Origin: Flavobacteriales bacterium
GTDB taxonomy: Bacteria; Bacteroidota; Bacteroidia; Flavobacteriales; CAJXXR01
Length of the DNA stretch: 62,772 bases
Assembly: GCA_025210805.1 (NCBI GenBank)
Contig: JAOAQX010000012.1
Coordinates: 1 to 62,772 of the forward strand
Direction: 5' to 3'
Shown: positions 24,198 through 31,567 of the stretch, one piece after another
Position numbering within the stretch: position 1 is the stretch's first letter
Layout: each line of letters begins with the position of its first letter
The notes under the pieces: model-generated
What the model was told of the DNA's origin: nothing
The model's input: the letters and a program-made list of their open reading frames with translations, nothing else
The model's database searches: none
Translations under genes and position numbers: made by a program

Positions 24198-26213
24198 ATG
24201 CTTAAAAAAACACTTTTGTCCATATTTATGGTCACAGCGGGAGTATCTATTTGTGATGCTCAAGTGGGGATAGGAACAACTACCCCGAATAATTCATCTA
24301 TTCTAGAAGTATCCAGTACAAATCGTGGTTTTTTGCCACCTAGAATGACTGAAATAGAACGAAACGCCATAACGAATCCAGCTTTAGGACTTCTTATTTA
24401 CAATTCCACCAGTAAATGTATAGAAACATACAACGGAACTGGAGGCGGTAATAATGCTGCAGATTGGAGTAATCTTTGTGTAGGAGGAGGATCTGGGAAT
24501 TCTGGAACAGGTGCAGGTGTCGTCATTACGCCACCAACAAACCCAACTGGGAATCTTACGGTAAATACACGAACTTGTTTTGATATTGCTGAAAGTAATG
24601 ATTTTGATAATGGATGTGGATCTTTGGCTTTAAGAACAAATTCAAAGTCTGATTTTTCTCAACAAGCTACATACGAGCAAACGGTTAACATTAGTACAAC
24701 TATTGCTGTTACCGATCTTGCTTTAGTTGCTTACAATACTGAGGGGACGGTAATCCATAGTATTACACAGCCTGCTTTAACAAGCCTTACGGCGAGTGGT
24801 AATACGTCTAAAACTACGGCTACAGTAACTTATAAACAAAATCTAAACACAACTGCATTAGGAAAAAGTGTTGCTGATGCTTTAGGTGCAGAAATCTATT
24901 TAACCTATAAAGAAGGAGGAGTTGACAAACAGAATAAAATAAACATCACGGTAAAAGATTGTGAATGTTCTAGTCCTTCATCTACCACCGGATGGACATC
25001 TGTTTATACGAACGTAAAAGGAGAGGTGTTTACGGCTGGTTGGAGTTTTCACGGATCTTTGGGGCGAACACCTGGGAATACAGGCGATTTTACTAAAATA
25101 ACATTCCCAAATAATAGCACAGGGAATCAACCAAAAATCATAAGAACCTCGAGTGGTTATCATCATACTATTGCTTTAGATGATCAAGGAAATGTATATG
25201 GTTTTGGAGGAGGTAGTTACGGGCAATTAGGGGGTCAAACTAGTGCACTTGCTAACCCAACTCCATTTAAAATTACGGATATACCTGCCAATGAAAAAGT
25301 GGTTCAAATAAGTGCAGGTCACTATATATCTTATTTGCTCACGGATAATAATAAAATTTATCGAACAGGGTATGGTATTAGAGGACAATTAGGAAATAAT
25401 TCCACTTCAAATCTTTCTACTTTTACCTATTTAGATTTATCGGGGACTTTTTATACAAATCAAAACAATGGAGTAGTACCCATTCCTAAATATATATATG
25501 CCACAACGGAAAGAGCATTTTTTATTGATCAGAATAAAAAATTATGGGTAACAGGTTATAAAAAGCACGGAGCACTCGGAATAGGTTCTTCTGCAGATGT
25601 TAGAAGATTTACAAAAGTGGTAGGTGATATTAATTCGGTAACAAATAAAAGACTCCCTCAAAATTATCAAGTAGCTCAAATAGTAGCGACACTTTTCAAT
25701 ACAGCTATTTTTCTGACCGATGGTACTGTTTTTATTGCGGGACAAACATATAATTCACTAATTGGAGAAGTTACAACATCAGGTAATATTACCCATTTTG
25801 AAAAATTAAAGATTGATGGAGATCTTGATTTAACCTCTACTAATATTGCACAAATCTATCTAGCAAACTCGGGTTCTACAGCTTCTCGTTTGTTTATTTT
25901 AACCGCCGATAATAAATTGTTTACAAAAGGTTTTGATATCCAATACTCAATGGGACTAAATGCTCCGATATATAACACTGTTTTTTCAACCTTTAAAGAA
26001 GTCTCTTTAGCCAACTTGAATGGTGAATCAATTAGTACTCTTAAAACATTGGATTATACGACAGGAATTATCACTACAAGTGGGAAAATTTATTTGGCGG
26101 GTACTAATACATACTATAACTTATTGAAAAATAATTCTGTGGGTAGTGATATTTATAAGGTGTTTACACCAGCAAACAAGTCCAATGCCGTAAATAATTT
26201 TTGGTTGAACTAG
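24198..26213 (+). CDS. Secreted AQVGIGT-module protein with seven RCC1-like repeats
   Basis: The signal peptide MLKKTLLSIFMVTAGVSICD is followed by AQVGIGTTTPNNSSILEV, GFLPPRMTEIERNAI and GLLIYNSTSKCIETYNG. Residues ~115-270 form an immunoglobulin-like region with paired Cys (RTCFDIAESNDFDNGCG, KDCECSS). Residues ~275-671 hold seven RCC1-type units: GEVFTAGWSFHGSLG, GNVYGFGGGSYGQLG, NKIYRTGYGIRGQLG, KKLWVTGYKKHGALG, GTVFIAGQTYNSLIG, NKLFTKGFDIQYSMG and GKIYLAGTNTYYNLL. Seven units are what is needed to close one beta-propeller. ATG 24198 is chosen over TTG 24171. The partner bound by the propeller is unknown. Confidence 0.75.
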   Translation: MLKKTLLSIFMVTAGVSICDAQVGIGTTTPNNSSILEVSSTNRGFLPPRMTEIERNAITNPALGLLIYNSTSKCIETYNGTGGGNNAADWSNLCVGGGSGNSGTGAGVVITPPTNPTGNLTVNTRTCFDIAESNDFDNGCGSLALRTNSKSDFSQQATYEQTVNISTTIAVTDLALVAYNTEGTVIHSITQPALTSLTASGNTSKTTATVTYKQNLNTTALGKSVADALGAEIYLTYKEGGVDKQNKINITVKDCECSSPSSTTGWTSVYTNVKGEVFTAGWSFHGSLGRTPGNTGDFTKITFPNNSTGNQPKIIRTSSGYHHTIALDDQGNVYGFGGGSYGQLGGQTSALANPTPFKITDIPANEKVVQISAGHYISYLLTDNNKIYRTGYGIRGQLGNNSTSNLSTFTYLDLSGTFYTNQNNGVVPIPKYIYATTERAFFIDQNKKLWVTGYKKHGALGIGSSADVRRFTKVVGDINSVTNKRLPQNYQVAQIVATLFNTAIFLTDGTVFIAGQTYNSLIGEVTTSGNITHFEKLKIDGDLDLTSTNIAQIYLANSGSTASRLFILTADNKLFTKGFDIQYSMGLNAPIYNTVFSTFKEVSLANLNGESISTLKTLDYTTGIITTSGKIYLAGTNTYYNLLKNNSVGSDIYKVFTPANKSNAVNNFWLN

Positions 26214-26264
26214 TTTATTTTTTTTGAACAAGCACCATAGACTAAGGTGAATAACCAATCATTG

Positions 26265-26295
26265 AGCATCTCCTGAAAAGGAGGTGCTTTTTTTG
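26265..26295. terminator. Terminator between the RCC1-like gene and the patatin gene
   Basis: AGCATCTCCT (26265-26274) pairs with AGGAGGTGCT (26279-26288) with one G-U pair, followed by a run of T. It lies between convergent genes, but the T-run favours the plus strand. Confidence 0.75.
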
Positions 26296-26317
26296 TATCT
26301 AAAATTTAGCGAGTTTA

Positions 26318-27124
26318 CTAATGATGACTCATTTGTTTGATATCTTCCATAGCAATTTGTAAAATTTCATGGATATGTTTAAAATCAAAAACATGAAAAC
26401 GCCCTACATTATGCATAAAAGTAAACTGTGTATGGTGAAATTTAGGTAACTCAGCGGAATGACTGTTTAAGCTCAAAGAACGCCTTGCAAGTCTAATGGG
26501 GTTTTTTAGCTCTTTTGCGGTAATCTCTTTGGGCTTTTCCACATAAGAGCCAATGATATATCCTTTACTTTGGTAAAAGGGGAAAATGGGGAAATTGTCC
26601 ATAATTCCACCATCGGCATAGAGTGTGTTTTCTATAGAAATGGGAACAAAAACACCAGGGAAAGCACAAGAGGCGAGAACAATTTCTCTCAATTCTCCTT
26701 CATTTCTATATTCTGCCAACCCTGTTTCTAAATTGGTGATCGATACATACAAAGGAATCTCTAATTCTTCAAAGGTGGGTTTGATATAATCTTGCAAGGT
26801 TTCTAAATACCTATGCGGTTCAAAAAGACCAGGTTTTGTAGTCTCTAGCCAGCTCCATCGGAAAAGTTGACTATTGGCAAAAAAATCAAAGATATCATCC
26901 ACAGAAGTTCCCGAAGCATACATTGCCCCTACCAAAGCCCCTGCACTAGAACCTGAAATAGATTCAATTTTGAGGCCCAATTCTTCTATTTTTTTTAATG
27001 CGGCTAAATGAGCAACACCCTTTACTCCGCCTCCGCTAAGAACGAGGTTGATAGGGCTTCCTTTGGGTAAGTGTACTAAGTCTTCTATACATGGTGTATA
27101 AGATGGTTGCAGAATATGACTCAT
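26318..27124 (-). CDS. Patatin-like phospholipase
   Basis: This is a serine acyl-hydrolase of the patatin family. Visible elements are the oxyanion-hole motif LSGGGVKGVAHLAAL, the nucleophile elbow GSSAGALVGA (GxSxG) and the catalytic Asp motif DGGIMDNFP. The length is 268 aa, a compact bacterial patatin with no signal peptide, so it is probably cytoplasmic. It is the last gene of a minus-strand operon and starts 31 bp after the menE-like gene. The substrate is unknown, and co-transcription with menaquinone genes need not mean shared function. Confidence 0.9.
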   Translation of the reverse strand: MSHILQPSYTPCIEDLVHLPKGSPINLVLSGGGVKGVAHLAALKKIEELGLKIESISGSSAGALVGAMYASGTSVDDIFDFFANSQLFRWSWLETTKPGLFEPHRYLETLQDYIKPTFEELEIPLYVSITNLETGLAEYRNEGELREIVLASCAFPGVFVPISIENTLYADGGIMDNFPIFPFYQSKGYIIGSYVEKPKEITAKELKNPIRLARRSLSLNSHSAELPKFHHTQFTFMHNVGRFHVFDFKHIHEILQIAMEDIKQMSHH

Positions 27125-27155
27125 TTATATGGGTTTTTCAAGATAAAAATAAGGA

Positions 27156-28175
27156 TTATTTCCAATTCTTTTGAGAACAAATGTTCCAATCAATAAGGTT
27201 TCTCTGTATCTTCCCTGAGGCTTTGGTTCTAGGGAGTTTATTGCAAAACCAGAGTTCTTTTGGATGATGATATTTTGGGAGAAAATTAAAAATAGATCGT
27301 GAAAGATCTTTGGGTTCAGATTCTATGAGAATCACTATTTTGTTTTCCAATATGGCATCAGGAAGTGCCGTGATTATAAATTCATCTTTAAGAATGCCTT
27401 GAGTTTTGATAAGGTTTTCAATATACTCTGGATGAATGAGTACACCACCTGTTTTAATCATAAAATCCGATCTACCAAGCCAAATAAAACCTTCATTTTT
27501 GAGTTCAATATGATCATTGGTGATTAAATTCCTGATTTCCATTTTAGGAACAGAGATACACATTTTGTTGTCGGGAGTTTTAGAAATTTCTACACCATTT
27601 AGCGTTTGATAAACATCTGTTTTTTGTAGATCTCTTATGGCAAAATGAGAATAGGTTTCCGTCATTCCAAAGCTATGAAAACAACGGTTGTTGAGGTTTT
27701 TTAGCTTTTTTTCTAAACTTTGATGAATACTTCCACCACCTATTAGTAGTTGTTTTATCTTGTGGATAAAATCAAAATATTTTTCTACTTGAAGCGGAAC
27801 AAGGGGAGCGAAATCAAAAGATTCTTTTTCAAGAATAGAAAGATCATTGGGCGGACAAACGGTCAGTTTGAGACCCGAAACCATTGCCCGAATAAGCATC
27901 ATTTTTCCTGCCACAAAATCAAGAGAAAGTGGTAACAAAGCCGAATCACCTTTTTGATAACCAAAATATTCTTGTGTCATTAAGACACTGGTTTTTAAAT
28001 GTTTTTTCGGAGCCAAGATTTCCTTGGATTTCCCCGTAGTTCCCGATGTCTTAAAAAGCATATTCTCCTCATTATTTTGCCATTGTAAAATAAAATCAAT
28101 AAACTCTTTTGGAATGTTTAAAGAGTAGAGATCAATATTGGTAGAAAAATCTAGAATAAATGTTTGAGTATGCAT
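27156..28175 (-). CDS. menE: O-succinylbenzoate-CoA ligase-like AMP-binding enzyme
   Basis: This is an adenylate-forming ligase, short at 339 aa as in Bacteroidota MenE. It shows the phosphate-loop LFKTSGTTGKSKEI, SFGMTETYSHFA (core A5-like) and the hinge LGRSDFMIKTGG, with the C-terminal Lys in RTKASGKIQRN. MenE activates O-succinylbenzoate to its CoA thioester in menaquinone synthesis. Directly upstream are an isochorismate synthase-like gene and a hotdog thioesterase, which together give three menaquinone-type steps. menD, menC and menB are not in the window. Confidence 0.85.
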   Translation of the reverse strand: MHTQTFILDFSTNIDLYSLNIPKEFIDFILQWQNNEENMLFKTSGTTGKSKEILAPKKHLKTSVLMTQEYFGYQKGDSALLPLSLDFVAGKMMLIRAMVSGLKLTVCPPNDLSILEKESFDFAPLVPLQVEKYFDFIHKIKQLLIGGGSIHQSLEKKLKNLNNRCFHSFGMTETYSHFAIRDLQKTDVYQTLNGVEISKTPDNKMCISVPKMEIRNLITNDHIELKNEGFIWLGRSDFMIKTGGVLIHPEYIENLIKTQGILKDEFIITALPDAILENKIVILIESEPKDLSRSIFNFLPKYHHPKELWFCNKLPRTKASGKIQRNLIDWNICSQKNWK

Positions 28176-28205
28176 TTTATGCCATTTATAGTGGTGTAAT
28201 CAGTA

Positions 28206-29207
28206 TTAAAGACAAGAAATAATTGTTTTGGATTTCGAGATGGTTTCTTCCCATTCTTTTTCAAAATCAGAATCAGAAAGTAATCCGCCACCCACAAATA
28301 CCTCGGCAGTTTCGTTTTTAAGCATCATACAACGGAGATTTACAAAATAATGTGCTTCATTCTCCTGTTCTATTCCCACATAGCCTGTGTAAAACCTTCT
28401 GTTTAGTTGTTCTTTTTCTAGGATAAAATCATACGCTTCTTTCATGGGAGTTCCACAAACCGCAGGAGTGGGATGAAGTTTTTGAGTGAGTTTGTTTAAA
28501 TCAAAAGCATCGGGAATGTCACATTCAATAGGCGTTTTTAAATGCCACACAAAACCTGCTTTCACTGTTTGAGGTTCTTTTTGAAAGCTCGGCTTGAGCT
28601 TCACCTCTTGAAGTTTTTGTGTAATATAATCCACCACCAATTGATGCTCTCGAAACTCTTTTGAAGTCCAGTGAATCTGTTCTTTTTTTTCTTCAAATGA
28701 AGTCCCAGCAAGCGCCATGGTTTTTAGTTTAGAATCTTTTTTACTTAAAAGAATCTCAGGAGTAGCTGCTAGCCAATATTCAGTTCCATCAAAAAATAGG
28801 TACACAAAGGCATCGGGAAATTTTTGCTGAAGTTTTGCAAAAATATGTTCTGCTTTGGCAGTGGTTTTTATTTGGATACTTCTAGCTAAAACCAATTTTT
28901 GAACAGGAGAGGAAGACTGTAGCTCCGTTAAAAATTTTTCAAAATCTTGTGAATAAACCTCTTTTTGTTCCTCCTTTTTATGAAATCTTCTCTCAGCATT
29001 TAACCAAGAATTTATCTCATTATCCGAAACTTCTTCAATGATATTTGCAGAAATTACCAGTCTTTTTTGCTCCTTTTTTTCAAAAGGTGCCATTACAAAA
29101 CGATAATTTCCCGAGGATTCTTGACAAATCTTAAAAACTTTACTTTCATTGGGCATTCGCCAAAGAGCAAAAGATTTAGAATGGATATTTCGGTTTATTT
29201 CAGGCAT
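28206..29207 (-). CDS. menF: Isochorismate synthase-like chorismate-binding enzyme
   Basis: This is a chorismate-utilising enzyme that would make isochorismate, the entry step of menaquinone synthesis. It shows LVLARSIQIK, FLFDGTEYWLAATPEIL-like strands (FFDGTEYWLAATPEILLS), the motif LHPTPAVCGTPMKEAY, and RRFYTGYVG followed by YFVNLRCMML and the terminal GGGLLSDSDFEKEWEET. The length is 333 aa, shorter than E. coli MenF and typical of Bacteroidota. Its start overlaps the preceding hotdog gene by 8 bases, indicating one operon. EntC-like siderophore use is the alternative, but menE as next neighbour favours MenF. Confidence 0.88.
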   Translation of the reverse strand: MPEINRNIHSKSFALWRMPNESKVFKICQESSGNYRFVMAPFEKKEQKRLVISANIIEEVSDNEINSWLNAERRFHKKEEQKEVYSQDFEKFLTELQSSSPVQKLVLARSIQIKTTAKAEHIFAKLQQKFPDAFVYLFFDGTEYWLAATPEILLSKKDSKLKTMALAGTSFEEKKEQIHWTSKEFREHQLVVDYITQKLQEVKLKPSFQKEPQTVKAGFVWHLKTPIECDIPDAFDLNKLTQKLHPTPAVCGTPMKEAYDFILEKEQLNRRFYTGYVGIEQENEAHYFVNLRCMMLKNETAEVFVGGGLLSDSDFEKEWEETISKSKTIISCL

Positions 29208-29658
29208 TATTTTTTGGAATATCCATGATGATATTAGTCATTTTACCATAGGTAATTTTTCTTCCATCTTGGTTATAGATTTCCACTTCAAAAATGTGAG
29301 TAGTTCTTCCAATATGGATGGGCTTGGCAGTGGCGGTAAGAATTCCTGATTTTTCGCTATGAAGATGGTTAGCAGATATTTCTAGTCCTTTCGCTATTTG
29401 CTTATTTGGATCTATAAAAAGAAAAGAGGCAGCTGATCCCACCGTTTCAATTAAGGCAGCCGAAGCTCCTCCGTGTAAAATACCCATTGGTTGAAGAACC
29501 TTAGTATCTACGGGCATTGTAGCAGAAAGCGTGGTGGCAGTCATATTAGAGAATTTGATAGAAAGAGTTTCCATGAGTGTATTGCCACACATAGAATTGA
29601 GCAATGCCAAAACCTCATTTTTGTGCATTGTTTTTATATCGGGAAAAGTAAGTTCCAT
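29200..29658 (-). CDS. PaaI-family hotdog thioesterase (possible DHNA-CoA thioesterase)
   Basis: This is a 152-aa single-domain hotdog protein with the signature MGILHGGASAALIETVGS, followed by ISANHLHSEKSGILTATAKP and GRTTHIFEVEIYN. The family hydrolyses aryl- or acyl-CoA thioesters. As the first gene of the operon with menF-like and menE-like genes it is a good candidate for 1,4-dihydroxy-2-naphthoyl-CoA thioesterase (MenI). A PaaI role is possible given paa genes elsewhere in the window. ATG 29658 is preferred to an in-frame TTG at 29679. Confidence 0.82.
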   Translation of the reverse strand: MELTFPDIKTMHKNEVLALLNSMCGNTLMETLSIKFSNMTATTLSATMPVDTKVLQPMGILHGGASAALIETVGSAASFLFIDPNKQIAKGLEISANHLHSEKSGILTATAKPIHIGRTTHIFEVEIYNQDGRKITYGKMTNIIMDIPKNNA

Positions 29659-29837
29659 TTTCTTATATCTTTTGAACAAAGGTAAGAGATATCAAGTAGA
29701 TTGGGATTTCGTTTGAGAATTATTGTTTGAAACACCCGTATTTTTAGAAACGAATAGGTTTTTAATAAATGTATTAAGGTTCGTGATAAAACTCCGACTA
29801 AAGCTCATTGAAAACTCACAAACATCCATTTTTTCTG

Positions 29838-29845
29838 TAAATTTG
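29838..29845 (+). promoter_or_regulatory. Possible -7 box of the choice-of-anchor B gene
   Basis: TAAATTTG fits TAnnTTTG and lies 69 bases before the ATG. No clear -33 box is seen. Confidence 0.35.
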
Positions 29846-29914
29846 GCTTAATCAGTTAATAAATAGCACTTTTGTGAAGTTATATTTATTATCACAAAAT
29901 TTTTGATTTTTTTT

Positions 29915-31483
29915 ATGAAACTATTTCTATCTTTATTCCTTATTCTCTGTATGAATATTGGAGCTTTTAGTCAGGCATTAAATGTGACACATTTGGCAAA
30001 TATGGATTATGATGATTTACCTTTTGGTCAAAAACTAAACGATATCTGGGGTTACGCTTCACCAAGTGGTAGAGAATATGCTTTGGTAGGGCTTCGAAAT
30101 GGGATTTCGGTTGTGAGAATCAATGACGATAATTCACTCACAGAAGTAAAAAGATTTCCAGGACCAATGAGCGTGTGGAGAGATATTAAGACTTTCGGTC
30201 ATTATGCTTACATTACTCATGATAACTGGAATGGAGGAAATCCTGAAGGTTTAGTTATTTTAGATTTATCACAAGTGGATAATAATGTGGTAACCAAAAC
30301 GAATTATACCCAAGGAGGACAATTACATAGAGCACACAATATTTATATAGATGAAAATGGAGTTGCTTATCTCACGGGAGCGAATATAGGAATAGGAGGA
30401 GCTTTGATGTTGGATGTTACAGGCGGTGCAAATGTGCAAATGCTCGGGAATTATAACGATTATTATTTGCACGACTGTGTTACCAGAGGAGACACCATGT
30501 TTGGTGGAGCGATAAACGATGGTCTTCTTGTTGCGGTAGATGTAAGCGATAAATCAAATCCTGTAGAGCTAGGGAATATTACTACACCAAATTCTTTTAC
30601 TCACAACTGCTGGTTTTCAGATGACAATCACTATGTTTTTACCACCGATGAAACTTCAGGTTCTTATGTCACTTCTTATGATGTTTCGGATCCTGCAAAT
30701 ATGGTAGAGTTAGATAGAATTCAGTCTTTTTATAGCGATTCTACAATTCCACATAATGTACATTATATCAATAATTTTTTAGTGAACTCATACTATCGTG
30801 ATGGATTGCAAATCCTAGATGTTACTCACCCAGACAATATGATAGATGTTGGGCATTATGATACCTCTCCAGATTTTGAAGGAAATGGATTTAACGGAGC
30901 TTGGGGAACTTATCCATACTTTCCTTCAGGAAAAGCTATTGTATCAGACATGGAAACAGGACTTCACCTTTTTGAGGTAGATTATAAACAAGCTGGATAT
31001 CTTCATATTCATGTCACCGATTCTCTTTCGGGTAATGATTTAAGCGGAGCACAAGTTTTGTTTAACAATACCATGGAAGCGGCAAACTTACAAGGGAAAC
31101 TAAAAACAGGTCACGCTATTTCGGGTACTTACTCCGTAAAAGTCATTTCACCAGGTTATACCGATAAAACTGTTTCTGTAACCTTAACAAACGGACAGAT
31201 TACCCAAGCTGATATCAAAATGCTTCCTATAGGTTTTAGTGTAGAAGAAAACGAAAAACTCAATAATATCGCAGTACTTACCCACAAAAAAGAACTTAGA
31301 ATTTTATCTAAAGAACTCACTCTTGAACAACTCACTATTTTTGATGGAGCAGGAAGAAAAGTATTTGCTAAAAATCATCTTGATACAGAAAATATCACTT
31401 GGCAAGCCCCAAAAACAGGTGTTTATTTTGTGCTAATGCAAACAGAGAACTTTAGTAGGGTAGCGCGTGTAAGTATTAGGTAA
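29915..31483 (+). CDS. T9SS choice-of-anchor B family protein (LVIVD-like propeller)
   Basis: The signal peptide MKLFLSLFLILCMNIGAFSQ is followed by a ~330-residue beta-propeller with repeats such as YALVGLRNGISVVRI, AYITHDNWNGGNPEGLVILD and NFLVNSYYRDGLQILDVT. This is the pattern of choice-of-anchor B proteins. Conserved His and Asp pairs (HRAHNIYIDENG, YYLHDC, THNCWFSDD, IPHNVHYI) line the repeats. A carboxypeptidase-regulatory-like domain follows (~370-430), then a T9SS sorting domain (LTIFDGAGRKVF, TGVYFVLMQT, VARVSIR). ATG 29915 is chosen over the in-frame TTG at 29903. It should be a secreted or surface protein; no enzyme activity is evident. Confidence 0.78.
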   Translation: MKLFLSLFLILCMNIGAFSQALNVTHLANMDYDDLPFGQKLNDIWGYASPSGREYALVGLRNGISVVRINDDNSLTEVKRFPGPMSVWRDIKTFGHYAYITHDNWNGGNPEGLVILDLSQVDNNVVTKTNYTQGGQLHRAHNIYIDENGVAYLTGANIGIGGALMLDVTGGANVQMLGNYNDYYLHDCVTRGDTMFGGAINDGLLVAVDVSDKSNPVELGNITTPNSFTHNCWFSDDNHYVFTTDETSGSYVTSYDVSDPANMVELDRIQSFYSDSTIPHNVHYINNFLVNSYYRDGLQILDVTHPDNMIDVGHYDTSPDFEGNGFNGAWGTYPYFPSGKAIVSDMETGLHLFEVDYKQAGYLHIHVTDSLSGNDLSGAQVLFNNTMEAANLQGKLKTGHAISGTYSVKVISPGYTDKTVSVTLTNGQITQADIKMLPIGFSVEENEKLNNIAVLTHKKELRILSKELTLEQLTIFDGAGRKVFAKNHLDTENITWQAPKTGVYFVLMQTENFSRVARVSIR

Positions 31484-31567
31484 CAAGGTGATTGTCTTTT
31501 GTTTTTTTTGGATATGTGATATTTATTTCATAGCTTTAACTCATATTTAACAATAAATAACTATAAT

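Noticed and set aside
28171-28200. Third copy of the inverted-repeat element near GCCATTTATAGTGGTG
   Set aside because: Only about ten bases resemble the element ends; there is no core stem and no second end.
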